Source: Novipirellula aureliae
Lineage (GTDB): Bacteria; Planctomycetota; Planctomycetia; Pirellulales; Pirellulaceae
Direction of reading: 5' to 3'
DNA length: 64,000 nt
Assembly: GCF_007860185.1 (NCBI RefSeq)
Contig: NZ_SJPY01000010.1
Span: 1 to 64,000 of the forward strand
Below are positions 34,004 through 43,031 of this stretch, piece after piece. The position numbers and the translations under genes were made by a program. Within the stretch, counting starts at the first letter, position 1. Every line of letters starts with the position of its first letter. Below the pieces are notes generated by a model that was given only the letters and a program-made list of their open reading frames with translations, was not told where the DNA came from and ran no database searches.

Positions 34004-35158
34004 ATGCATGTGCCCACCCGTTCGAACATTCCCAGTCGCGGCGGTTCGCTGATGCGTTTGCGAGGATTGGTTCGGAAGGAGTTTTTGCAGGTCATCCGTG
34101 ACCCGAGTTCGTTGGCGATCGCGTTTGTGTTGCCCGTCATCCTGCTATTAATGTTTGGATACGGTGTCTCCCTGGACTCCGAGCATGTGCCTATCGCGAT
34201 TGTGGTTGAGAAGCCCACCGCCGATACAGCCAGCCTATGTGCTGAACTAGAGCATTCGTTGTACTTCGATTCGATTTACAGCTCTGGAATGCCGGCAGCG
34301 AAGCAAGCCATGATGGAACGCCGCGTTGACGCCATCTTGCATTTGCGTGAGAACTTCTCCGAGCAACTCAGACGTCCGGAAGGAGCGTCGGTGCAATTGA
34401 TCGTCAACGGGGTCGATGCCAACACCGCTCGGATCGTCCAAGGATACGTCGCTGGAGCTTTCGGGAAATGGCTTGTGCATTATTCCACCGACAAAGGCCA
34501 AACTTCAGTCACCCCCGTCAATCTGGAGCAGCGAATCTGGTTCAATGCCAATGTGCAGAGTCGAAACTATCTTGTCCCCGGTGTGGTAGCGGTGGTCATG
34601 ACTTTGATCGGTGCCCTGTTGACCGCATTGTTGATGGCTCGCGAATGGGAACGCGGAACGATGGAAGCATTGATGGTCACGCCCGTATCGATGCAGGAAA
34701 TACTGGTCGGAAAAATCCTTCCCTACTTCATTCTGGGAATGGGTGGATTGGCGCTTTCGGTCTTGATGGGGGTGTGGTTGTTTGGTGTTCCGCTACGCGG
34801 TTCGATCGCGGTGTTGATCGCGGGGTCATCGTTGTTTTTGTTAACCGCACTGGGGATGGGGTTGCTGATTTCCACGGTAACGCGCGTGCAGTTCGTTGCC
34901 GCACAGGTTGCCATCATTACCACCTATCTACCCGCATTCATACTGTCAGGCTTCATCTTTGATATTGGCAGCATGCCCTGGCCGATTCAATGGCTCACGC
35001 ACTTGATTCCCGCGCGATATTACGTTGCCATTCTGAAGACTTCTTTTTTGGCAGGAGACGTATGGTCCGTTCTCTTGCCTAATTCAGCAGCGTTGGCGGT
35101 CATGGCGACCGTTTTTCTCGGACTGACTCGGCTGCTTTCACGCAAATGTTTGGATTAG
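34004..35158 (+). CDS. ybhS: ABC-2 type permease (YbhS-like)
   Basis: 384-residue ABC2 membrane protein from ATG 34004, five bases after the ATPase stop. One N-terminal helix, a large external domain (about residues 60-190), then five helices. M-A-R-E-W-E-R-G-T-M-E-A-L is the typical cytoplasmic coupling motif. It forms the channel with the next gene product. Confidence 0.91.
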   Translation: MHVPTRSNIPSRGGSLMRLRGLVRKEFLQVIRDPSSLAIAFVLPVILLLMFGYGVSLDSEHVPIAIVVEKPTADTASLCAELEHSLYFDSIYSSGMPAAKQAMMERRVDAILHLRENFSEQLRRPEGASVQLIVNGVDANTARIVQGYVAGAFGKWLVHYSTDKGQTSVTPVNLEQRIWFNANVQSRNYLVPGVVAVVMTLIGALLTALLMAREWERGTMEALMVTPVSMQEILVGKILPYFILGMGGLALSVLMGVWLFGVPLRGSIAVLIAGSSLFLLTALGMGLLISTVTRVQFVAAQVAIITTYLPAFILSGFIFDIGSMPWPIQWLTHLIPARYYVAILKTSFLAGDVWSVLLPNSAALAVMATVFLGLTRLLSRKCLD

Positions 35159-35167
35159 GGGCAAATT

Positions 35168-36274
35168 GTGTTTCGACTCATCGCACTCATTCGAAAAGAG
35201 TTTCTTGCCTTGCTCAAGGATCCAAAGAGTCGGTTTGTCGTCATTGGTCCGCCGATTATTCAATTGCTGGTCTTCGGCTACGCGGCGACGTTTGATGTGA
35301 CGGATGTTCCCTTGGCTGTCTACAACGAGAGCTCCGGTGAAGCGTCGCGAGATTTAGTGGCACGATTTGAGGGCTCACCCAACTTCCGCAAGGTGGCAAC
35401 GATCACTAGCGACAATCAAATCGCGCCGTTGGTCGACAGTCGCCAAGCGTTGATTGTCCTGCATATCGGCAGAACCTTTGCGCGTGATTTGCATCGGAGC
35501 GGGAAGGCGACGGTTCAGGTGATCCTGGATGGCCGGGATTCCAACACCGCCCTGATTACGCTGGGTTACTCCCGTGAAATCATCAACGACTTCAATGTCC
35601 AGTGGATGAAGGACCGGGGCTTGCAGGGGGCTCCGGCGCAACTGGAAGTACGCTCCTGGTTCAATCCCAATCAGGAAAGTCGGTGGTTTATTGTGCCCGG
35701 CATCGTTGGGCTACTGACGTTGGTAGTGGCAATGCTCGTGACAGCGTTGTCGGTGGCGCGCGAGCGAGAAGAGGGCACGTTCGATCAATTGCTCGTGACG
35801 CCGTATCAGCCTTGGGAGATTCTGGTCGGCAAAGCGATGCCTGGGTTGGTCATCGGTGTGACCGAGGCTACATTCATTGTAGGAGCCGCCGTCTTATGGT
35901 TTCAGGTACCATTGGTCGGCAGTCTGGTCACGCTTTATGTCGGGATCGTGCTGTTCGTGTTGGCTGCGATCGGTGTTGGACTTATGATTTCAGCGATTTC
36001 GGTCACGCAACAGCAGGCGTTGCTTGGCGCATTCTTGTTTTTGGTACCGGCCATCATTCTTTCTGGTTTCTCGACTCCGATCGCCAACATGCCCGCCTTT
36101 ATCCAAGTAATCACCCTGTTCAACCCACTGCGATATTTTCTAGTCGTGCTCCGCTCTACCTTTTTGGAAGGAACACCGATCCACTTGCTGTTAGACCAGT
36201 TTTGGCCGATGGCGGCGATCGCCGCGTTTACCTTGACCTCAGCCGCGTGGTTGTTTCGACGCCGGATGTACTGA
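35168..36274 (+). CDS. ybhR: ABC-2 type permease (YbhR-like)
   Basis: 368-residue partner permease starting at GTG 35168, nine bases after the previous stop. Same topology as its neighbour, with coupling motif V-A-R-E-R-E-E-G-T-F-D-Q-L. It ends the exporter operon. The substrate is unknown; YbhFSR of E. coli exports cations and drugs. Confidence 0.91.
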   Translation: MFRLIALIRKEFLALLKDPKSRFVVIGPPIIQLLVFGYAATFDVTDVPLAVYNESSGEASRDLVARFEGSPNFRKVATITSDNQIAPLVDSRQALIVLHIGRTFARDLHRSGKATVQVILDGRDSNTALITLGYSREIINDFNVQWMKDRGLQGAPAQLEVRSWFNPNQESRWFIVPGIVGLLTLVVAMLVTALSVAREREEGTFDQLLVTPYQPWEILVGKAMPGLVIGVTEATFIVGAAVLWFQVPLVGSLVTLYVGIVLFVLAAIGVGLMISAISVTQQQALLGAFLFLVPAIILSGFSTPIANMPAFIQVITLFNPLRYFLVVLRSTFLEGTPIHLLLDQFWPMAAIAAFTLTSAAWLFRRRMY

Positions 36275-36451
36275 TGCACCACGATCGTCGCGATTCTTAT
36301 TCGCAACCCATCGTCTCTTTGCTCGCATCGGAAAATAGGGTTGCTCCCCGTGTGGGCGACGTGGTGTCAAAACGCTTGATTCAAGTTATATTCTCGACCA
36401 GGCTTCTCATGTTGTGATTGGCTCAAACGATTCGTACCGATCAGGAATGCC

Positions 36452-37564
36452 GTGACGACACACCATCCTCGTAGGCGAAAGAAACCCAGGTTTCACCGAC
36501 ACAGCAAACCGGGCGCTTCGCCCGGAACGCTGCACGCCGCCCCCGAAACGTTGCAGCCTGACATTCAAGTGATTGCCTTCAATGTAGATCGCATGGTCGA
36601 GGCGCCGATGGAGAATCTCGATCGGTTGAACGACGTCCTGGATGAATCGATGGTGACCTGGATCAACGTGGATGGCCTCGGCGATGCGAATACGATCAAG
36701 AAAATCGGTGACCGTTTTGGACTGCACGCTTTGGCGCTTGAAGATGTGATCAACGTTCACCAGCGCGCCAAAGTCGAACCGTATAGCGACCATCTTTTCG
36801 TCGTGACCCGGCAGATTGTGATAACGTCCGACGAACATCTGGAGTCGGAACAGATTAGTCTGTTTCTGGGAAAGAATTTTGTACTCACGTTCCAGCAGCA
36901 TCCGGGTGACTGTTTCGACCCGGTGCGCGATCGAATCCGAACAAGCCGAGGCCGGATTCGCGGCGCTGGGTCGGATTATTTGGCTTACGCATTGATCGAC
37001 GCGGTCATTGACTCTTATTTTCCGATCGTTGAAAAGTTTGCCGACCACCTAGAGGATTTGGAAGACCAGATCGTAACTCGCCAGAGTCCCGATGTCATTG
37101 ACCGCATCCACGAGGTGCGAAACGATTTATTGTTGCTGCGACGAAGTGTTCGGCCGCATCGGGACGCGCTGAACGAACTGGTGCGAGATGAGCATCCGCT
37201 GATCTGCAGCGAAACCCACGTCTTTCTCCGGGATTGCTACGACCATACGATTCAGTTGATTGACTTGCTCGACGTGTATCGGGAAATGTGCTCGGACCTT
37301 CGCGATTATTACTTATCCATCGTCAGCAACCACATGAATGAAGTCATGAAAGTGTTGACGATCATTGCCACAATCTTTATCCCGCTCGGTTTTATCGCTG
37401 GATTGTACGGCATGAATTTTAATACGAACTTGCCCGGCAACATGCCTGAACTGAACATCCCGTACGGGTACGTGGGAGCGGTCACGTTGATGTCGCTGGT
37501 GGCCGTCGGGATGCTCGCATTCTTTTGGCGGAGCGGTTGGCTTGGATCATCAAGGCGGCGGTAG
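36452..37564 (+). CDS. corA: CorA family Mg2+/Co2+ transporter
   Basis: 370-residue protein from GTG 36452. A long cytoplasmic N-terminal domain is followed by two C-terminal membrane helices. The diagnostic Y-G-M-N-F motif at the end of the first helix is present, with P-E-L-N-I-P-Y-G-Y in the loop. It mediates divalent cation influx. The extra basic N terminus (H-H-P-R-R-R-K-K) is longer than in the E. coli protein. A 178-bp gap separates it from the exporter operon. Confidence 0.93.
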   Translation: MTTHHPRRRKKPRFHRHSKPGASPGTLHAAPETLQPDIQVIAFNVDRMVEAPMENLDRLNDVLDESMVTWINVDGLGDANTIKKIGDRFGLHALALEDVINVHQRAKVEPYSDHLFVVTRQIVITSDEHLESEQISLFLGKNFVLTFQQHPGDCFDPVRDRIRTSRGRIRGAGSDYLAYALIDAVIDSYFPIVEKFADHLEDLEDQIVTRQSPDVIDRIHEVRNDLLLLRRSVRPHRDALNELVRDEHPLICSETHVFLRDCYDHTIQLIDLLDVYREMCSDLRDYYLSIVSNHMNEVMKVLTIIATIFIPLGFIAGLYGMNFNTNLPGNMPELNIPYGYVGAVTLMSLVAVGMLAFFWRSGWLGSSRRR

Positions 37565-37741
37565 CAGTCCGGTAGGCAAGCCGAGGGAGCGATCGTGAAA
37601 GGCGTATGCGTCGCGGTTGTAGGTTTCCGGGTAGCCGATCTCGCCAGAGATTGGATCGGTAATCATTTCAGGTCCAAAGTCTGGCGACGACAGCTTCCTT
37701 TTGTCGGCTACGAGGCGACTGGCATATCGGCTTGAATCCAC
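37550..37741 (-). CDS. possible 63-residue ORF
   Basis: Minus-strand frame overlapping the ends of corA (15 bases) and of the SpoIIAA-like gene. It contains M-I-T-D-P-I-S-G-E-I-G-Y-P-E-T-Y-N, which looks protein-like, but there is no family match and the overlaps on both sides argue against it. Confidence 0.25.
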   Translation of the reverse strand: MDSSRYASRLVADKRKLSSPDFGPEMITDPISGEIGYPETYNRDAYAFHDRSLGLPTGLLPPP

Positions 37742-38085
37742 TCACGTGCCTTCGTGACCTCACCAATGTCAAAGTATTGGATCGAGGCGGAGGTGAACGG
37801 CTTGCAGAAGATAGACATTCCCTTTTCCCATTTTTTTTCGCCAACGATCGCCAGTCGTTCGATGTGTGCGTGATGCTTTAAATCGAACTTGATATCCTCC
37901 CACAGAGCTCCGGCGTCCCAACCGTGGAAATCTTTCAGGATGACCAGCATTCGGACTTTGCCAAACTCCTTGATTTTGGCTTCGGTTGCGGGCAGAAACG
38001 CCTCATAAGCTTCCTTGGACAGTTTTCCGCTGACTTGAATCTCGATGATCTTGCCGTCGGCGTGTTCCGTGATATTGAACGACAT
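37708..38085 (-). CDS. SpoIIAA-like (STAS/SEC14-type) protein
   Basis: 125-residue protein from ATG 38085 of the SpoIIAA-like family. The pattern I-L-K-D-F-H-G-W-D-A-G-A-L-W-E-D followed by A-I-V-G-E-K-K-W-E-K is characteristic. The fold is STAS-like with a hydrophobic pocket. Function is uncertain; it may bind lipids or act as a regulator. Single gene, convergent with corA. Confidence 0.88.
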   Translation of the reverse strand: MSFNITEHADGKIIEIQVSGKLSKEAYEAFLPATEAKIKEFGKVRMLVILKDFHGWDAGALWEDIKFDLKHHAHIERLAIVGEKKWEKGMSIFCKPFTSASIQYFDIGEVTKAREWIQADMPVAS

Positions 38086-38459
38086 TTGCAGGTTCCTTCT
38101 GTTGGGGTGGTTTGTAGGCGAATACGCTAGAGTTTGGACGATTCATCCAAACTTTGGCGGCTTCGACTACGACTAGATTGCACGTGAAATAACACAGCAC
38201 ATTCGATGCCAAACGACGGTTGCTATTCGATTTCGCTTATGCCCAAACAAAATCGAAAACGGATAGCCGACACGATCGATCTCTGCCGAATGAACGGAGC
38301 AGCGAGCGGGGAAAATCAAATGTTTTTCGATTAAATTTGCTTTGGTCCGATAGTGCGTTAAACGCTAGTATAGCACTTTTGGTACAATCCGTTTAACGAT
38401 ATCGTTTACATGAGATCGATCCAAATTCGGGTGCCTTTGGCAACAAGTAAAGAGAGACA
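38086..38459. other. divergent intergenic region
   Basis: No gene. A/T-rich with respect to its neighbours, and it should carry the promoters of the SpoIIAA-like and HEAT-repeat genes. A tttaacgatatcgttta palindrome lies at about 38391-38407, close to the HEAT gene, and could be an operator. Confidence 0.5.
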
Positions 38460-38951
38460 ATGACTCCAACTGAAACTGCAATTAAAGAATTAGCCTCAAA
38501 AGATGGTGTCGTCCGTGAACGTGCACGGAAGGCCTTGGTGGCCACCAAAGGACATGAAGTGGTCCACGCGTTGATTGGTGAATTGGTTGATCCCCAACGG
38601 CAAGTGCGTTGGGAAGCGGCCAAGACATTATCGGAAATCGCAGACCCTGTTGCAGCGATCCCGCTGGTTCACGCGATGCACGACGGAGAAAGCGACGTGG
38701 CCTGGGTTGCTGCTGAGGGCGTCGCCCGCATGGGGATGCCCGGACTGATGGCGGTTTTGAGTGGATTGACCCGCGCCAGTTTTTCGTTGGAGTACTGCAA
38801 GGCTGCTCATCATTCACTCAAACGAATGAAGAAAAGCGGAAAGCAGGTTGAGGAAATCGACAAGGTGTTGGCTGCGTTGGAGGGAGCAGAACCAAAACTG
38901 ACGGCACCGATTGCCGCACACCACGCCCTTCAAGCAATCCGTGCAAGGTAG
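38460..38951 (+). CDS. HEAT-repeat protein
   Basis: 163-residue soluble protein from ATG 38460. It consists of four to five HEAT-like helical pairs, for example V-R-W-E-A-A-K-T-L-S-E-I-A-D-P and V-A-W-V-A-A-E-G-V-A-R-M-G. It is a likely protein-interaction scaffold. It resembles PBS-lyase HEAT proteins, but no cofactor-binding residues stand out. Confidence 0.85.
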   Translation: MTPTETAIKELASKDGVVRERARKALVATKGHEVVHALIGELVDPQRQVRWEAAKTLSEIADPVAAIPLVHAMHDGESDVAWVAAEGVARMGMPGLMAVLSGLTRASFSLEYCKAAHHSLKRMKKSGKQVEEIDKVLAALEGAEPKLTAPIAAHHALQAIRAR

Positions 38952-39021
38952 CGGAAGGGGGCTTTAATGTCGGGGCTTTAACGTTCTCGCCTCGCCGATC
39001 GAAGGCGTGCAGACCACCGTG

Positions 39022-39999
39022 CTATGCGGCGACATTCCGAAACGGCAGGACGTGTCCGGCCAGCAAACGCTCCACCGTTTGTGATCCCAGTCCCGACTTG
39101 ACGGCGCGGCGCAGGTCGCATTTGCGAACGATCGCGACCGTCATTCCGTGACTCGAAACAAAGAACTCGTCCACCGAGTCACTTGACAGCCACCCCAGCA
39201 CATTGCTGGCGTTCCACTGAGCACTCACGACCGGCATCGGCCGGGATGGGATTTCGGCAATCTCGTTTCCTTGCGAGTCCAGTAGCATCGCCTTCGGGTT
39301 GACCGCCGTTGTGGAGTCTGCAAGCTGTTGATCAGCTAGCATCACTTCACTCTGGGCAGCTAGGAAGACGAATCCTGCTAAGAGCATCAGCAACAAGTTG
39401 CCGGTCATTAGGCCGACGATTGCCAAGCCGATTGCAACGACTTGCCCCACACCGACTGCCACGCGAGTTGCCGTGCGGTACGGCAACGTCAGTGCAAGAG
39501 TGGCCCGCAGCACTCGTCCACCGTCCATCGGAAACGCGGGCAACATGTTGAAGACGACGAGGGCTACATTCACCCAAGCCAACTTGCTTAGCAACGCGAT
39601 GGCAAAGACAGGTAGCGCCGATGAAGCGGCCAGGATCGGCAGCCCGACCAAGAAGCTTGCTGCAATGGCGACATTCACTGCCGGCCCCGCAATCGCAATC
39701 GCCAGTTCTTGCCAAGGACTGCGAGGCATCCGTTCCAGACTGGCGACACCTCCAATCGGTAGTAACGTGATGTCGCTTGTTTGGATGCCGAATTGGCGAG
39801 CCGTCAGCGCGTGGCCAAGTTCGTGTAAGACGATACAGCCAAAGACGGACAATACAAAAGCGACGGAAACGGAGGCGGCGACCGCACCGCTGCCCGCAGC
39901 CAAGCTTGAAAAATAGACCCAGACCGGCAGTAGTAAAAACGTCCAGTGAATCCGTACGTCAATGCCAGCGAGTCGCCCTAAAGGCCACGAATGGTTCAT
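39022..39999 (-). CDS. site-2 protease (M50) membrane metalloprotease
   Basis: 325-residue intramembrane metalloprotease from ATG 39999; the longer frame upstream lacks coding character. About six membrane helices. The zinc site H-E-L-G-H is near residue 62 and the third ligand region M-L-P-A-F-P-M-D-G-G-R near residue 155. The C-terminal soluble domain (about residues 225-325) replaces the usual CBS pair and may sense a ligand. It probably cleaves membrane-bound regulators. No anti-sigma gene is adjacent. Confidence 0.9.
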   Translation of the reverse strand: MNHSWPLGRLAGIDVRIHWTFLLLPVWVYFSSLAAGSGAVAASVSVAFVLSVFGCIVLHELGHALTARQFGIQTSDITLLPIGGVASLERMPRSPWQELAIAIAGPAVNVAIAASFLVGLPILAASSALPVFAIALLSKLAWVNVALVVFNMLPAFPMDGGRVLRATLALTLPYRTATRVAVGVGQVVAIGLAIVGLMTGNLLLMLLAGFVFLAAQSEVMLADQQLADSTTAVNPKAMLLDSQGNEIAEIPSRPMPVVSAQWNASNVLGWLSSDSVDEFFVSSHGMTVAIVRKCDLRRAVKSGLGSQTVERLLAGHVLPFRNVAA

Positions 40000-40221
40000 G
40001 ATGAAAAGTCCTCGAAAAGTGGTTGCATGGATTGCAAAAGCACTTGCTGTGCCAATCGGCTGTGAAGGCAATATCACGGTATTTCGCTGCTGTTTCGCGT
40101 CAAGCTGACCGAACCAGGCTGGGGCAAATCTGGGCGCTGGGGCAGAATGCCCCGGTGGAATGTCGCGGGTGGATTCCGCCGAGAACGCATCCCTCACGGT
40201 GGTCCTTAGGAAGTTCAATAG

Positions 40222-40272
40222 CTTGGCGGTGGTTAAGCGGTGGTTAAGCGGTGGTTAAGCGGTGGTTAAGTC
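40222..40272. repeat. 12-bp tandem repeat
   Basis: Four direct copies of gcggtggttaa(g) upstream of the hydrolase gene, in non-coding sequence. Confidence 0.75.
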
Positions 40273-40437
40273 GTCGACTTTACCCGGAATCGGTAAAATC
40301 TTTGGATGGATACCAAGAAACGGAGTCAACCTCCGAAGACCGTTTATAGAGCAAAATCTATAGAGCAAAATTGCCAAGCAAAACCGATGCTGGTATTTGA
40401 TTGACGTGATTCACTGAAACCATTGAGGAGAAATAGA

Positions 40438-41418
40438 GTGGGCCGAAAGACAAAGACATTGTTTCTGGCGTCGTTATCCGTTGTCGCCGTACTGCTGAGC
40501 TTGGCAAAGCCCGTGTTCGCATTAGAGACGGAAGCCGTCAAGCATCTCGACTTGGAACCTCAGGACACAAATCGCGATCGTACGGTCCCTGTGCGGGTAT
40601 ACCTTAGCGAACAAGCATCGGCGGGTCCCATTGTCCTGTTTTCACATGGTCTTGGTGGCTCGCGAACAAACAATGCTTATCTGGGTGAGTATTGGGCCGC
40701 CGCCGGATATGTTTGCGTCTTCATGCAACACGCCGGAAGCGATCAGGAAGTCTGGCAGACTGCGCGCCTACGCGACCGCATGACGGCCCTCAAGCAGGCC
40801 GCTAGTGCAAAGAACGCGGCCGATCGAGTCAAAGACGTATCATTCGTTATTGATCAGTTGGAAAAGTGGAATCAAGAAGTGGGTCACCCGCTGTGCGGCA
40901 AATTAGATCTCGAGCACATTGGAATGAGCGGTCACAGTTTTGGTGCGGTGACGACGCTTGCCGTCGCTGGCCGCAAGTCTCTATTGGGCAGAAGTTTTGC
41001 GGAGGAGCGGATTGACGCGTTCTTTGCCATGAGTCCCCAGCCCGGCGAAGGGTTGTCTGCCGAACGCGCCCTGGGTCACATCCGTGCCCCGATGTTGTGT
41101 ATGACCGGAACCGAGGACGACAACCCGCTCAACAATCGTGTGACGCCCCAGTTTCGGCGCGAAGTCTACGAGGCTCTCCCTGAAGGTGATAAGTACGAGT
41201 TGGTTTTTGACGGCGGTCATCATTTCGCCTTTGGTGACTCAGAGGGTTTTCGCACTCGCGGTCGCGATCCCAACCATCACCCCGCAATTCAGAAGATCAG
41301 CCTCGAATTCTGGGACGCCTATTTACGAGCTAACTCATCGAGCCGTCAATGGTTACAATCCAAACAACCGACGATCGATTGCAAGCTGAAGACTACCGAC
41401 ATTTGGCAATGGAAGTAG
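40438..41418 (+). CDS. secreted alpha/beta hydrolase (dienelactone-hydrolase-like)
   Basis: 326-residue protein starting at GTG 40438, with GAGGAG seven bases upstream. Signal peptide about residues 1-29. Alpha/beta hydrolase landmarks: the oxyanion region L-F-S-H-G-L-G-G, the nucleophile elbow G-H-S-F-G-A near residue 170, and a late G-G-H-H-F-A with the catalytic histidine. It resembles PlaF/platelet-activating-factor acetylhydrolase-like esterases. Substrate unknown. Confidence 0.87.
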   Translation: MGRKTKTLFLASLSVVAVLLSLAKPVFALETEAVKHLDLEPQDTNRDRTVPVRVYLSEQASAGPIVLFSHGLGGSRTNNAYLGEYWAAAGYVCVFMQHAGSDQEVWQTARLRDRMTALKQAASAKNAADRVKDVSFVIDQLEKWNQEVGHPLCGKLDLEHIGMSGHSFGAVTTLAVAGRKSLLGRSFAEERIDAFFAMSPQPGEGLSAERALGHIRAPMLCMTGTEDDNPLNNRVTPQFRREVYEALPEGDKYELVFDGGHHFAFGDSEGFRTRGRDPNHHPAIQKISLEFWDAYLRANSSSRQWLQSKQPTIDCKLKTTDIWQWK

Positions 41419-41490
41419 CAACGGTCTCTTCCCTTTGCAGCGAGGTGCAATACACCGGGGACCAACGTCCAAGCGGTCGCTTCACCATAG

Positions 41491-42171
41491 TCATTGCGAA
41501 TCGTCAACGTTTCCAAAGGATCCGTTCGCTACACACTCGGTAGTGATCTTGCCGCCATCAAGCACGAAGAGACGATCCGCCAACGACGCAGCCTCATCGC
41601 TGCTGTGGGTAACATGTAGAGTCGTTACCCCTGCGGCGTCTTTGACCCGCCGCAGTAATTTGCGCATTTCAAGTCGCGTCGACTCGTCCAGAGCACTCAG
41701 CGGTTCATCGAGCAGCAGGACATTGGGGTGAAACGACAACGCTCTGCCGAGCGCCACTCGCTGAGCTTCGCCACCACTGAGCCCATCTATTTTGCGATTC
41801 AACAACGACGCGATGCCCAGCATCTCGCTCAATTCTTCACAGCGGCGATTCATCGCCTCGCGCGTATGTCCACGCAGTTTCAGGGCGAACGTCAGATGTT
41901 CGGCGACGCTCAAGGTAGGAAACAACGCAAGGTCTTGCGGTACATATCCGATTTGCCGGTCGCCGGGCATCCAATCGGTGACGTCCGTCTCGTCGATAAA
42001 GATTTTGCCATGCTCGATTCGGCGGAGCCCGCAGAGTGCTTCGAGGATGGTTGTTTTGCCACGACCGGTGCGTCCCATTAGCACCGCGTATTCGCCCTTT
42101 TGCACTTGAAGCGATAGATCGGTCAGACGGAATTCGCCCGCGCCGGTGGTGACATCACGTAGTTCAATCAT
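41491..42171 (-). CDS. modC: molybdate-type ABC transporter ATPase
   Basis: 226-residue ABC ATPase with Walker A G-R-T-G-R-G-K-T-T, signature L-S-G-G-E-A-Q and Walker B V-L-L-L-D-E-P. It resembles ModC/CysA importers but lacks the C-terminal TOBE domain of ModC (about 350 residues). It overlaps the permease stop by four bases. Molybdate, tungstate or sulfate are the likely substrates. Confidence 0.88.
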   Translation of the reverse strand: MIELRDVTTGAGEFRLTDLSLQVQKGEYAVLMGRTGRGKTTILEALCGLRRIEHGKIFIDETDVTDWMPGDRQIGYVPQDLALFPTLSVAEHLTFALKLRGHTREAMNRRCEELSEMLGIASLLNRKIDGLSGGEAQRVALGRALSFHPNVLLLDEPLSALDESTRLEMRKLLRRVKDAAGVTTLHVTHSSDEAASLADRLFVLDGGKITTECVANGSFGNVDDSQ

Positions 42172-43031
42172 GCCGTTAGTCCTGTTCCCAAAACTCGCAA
42201 GACCAACAGCACGAAAACCGCCATCGCAACCATCAGCAGCGAGACTGCGACCGCGGCATCAAGCTGTCCGATACTGAGTTCTAAAAACACGGTCGTTGAA
42301 AGCACCTCGGTACGCATTCGCGTTGCGCCAGCGAAGACCAAGATCGGTCCGAATTCTCCCAACGCCCGCGCCCAAGCAATCGTGGTCGCCGCGATCATGC
42401 CTCGCCATGCCTGGGGGATCGCGATTTGCAAGAACGCTTGGGCACGGGTACACCCGAGTGTGCGTGCGACGTCTTCCGCGCGTGGGTCGATTTGGTCGAA
42501 CGTCACTCGCATCGTCCGCACAGCGAACGCGCAGGCCACCGAAAACTGAGCCAGCACGACGGCAGGCCAGCGATAGGTAACGGGGAAACCGACACGATCA
42601 CGGAGCCAAGCTTCGAGTTCCCAGCCTCCGATCGAAAGGTGAAACAGGATCAGCAAGCTAAGGCCTAGCACCAACGGTGGCAGCACAATTGGGATGTCCA
42701 CCAGGGTGTCGATGAACCATCGTCCAGGGAAACGATAACGAGATAGTAGGTAGCCTAGCGGCGTGGCAACCCAAATCGAAAGGATCGCGGCAGCGGTACA
42801 GGTCAGCAGGGTCAGACGAAACGCCACTTGGATTTCCGGCTTGGCCAACGCCTCGGCAAAGTCAGAGAATGAAGTGAACAGGATATCGGCAACCAACAGT
42901 AGAACGATCAGCAGCACGAACAGAGCCGAGATGGCGCTCATGACGAAAAAGAATGGTCTATCGCTTCGTCGGCGACGGTCGGCAAAACGTTTCGTTGGAG
43001 TTGCCGTTAGGACGGGTTCGGCTTCGTTCAT
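42168..43031 (-). CDS. modB: molybdate/tungstate-type ABC transporter permease
   Basis: 287-residue inner-membrane permease with about six helices and the BPD_transp_1 coupling motif (W-A-R-A-L-G-E-F-G-P-I). It imports the oxyanion delivered by the binding protein. It overlaps both neighbours by ATGA. Confidence 0.9.
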   Translation of the reverse strand: MNEAEPVLTATPTKRFADRRRRSDRPFFFVMSAISALFVLLIVLLLVADILFTSFSDFAEALAKPEIQVAFRLTLLTCTAAAILSIWVATPLGYLLSRYRFPGRWFIDTLVDIPIVLPPLVLGLSLLILFHLSIGGWELEAWLRDRVGFPVTYRWPAVVLAQFSVACAFAVRTMRVTFDQIDPRAEDVARTLGCTRAQAFLQIAIPQAWRGMIAATTIAWARALGEFGPILVFAGATRMRTEVLSTTVFLELSIGQLDAAVAVSLLMVAMAVFVLLVLRVLGTGLTA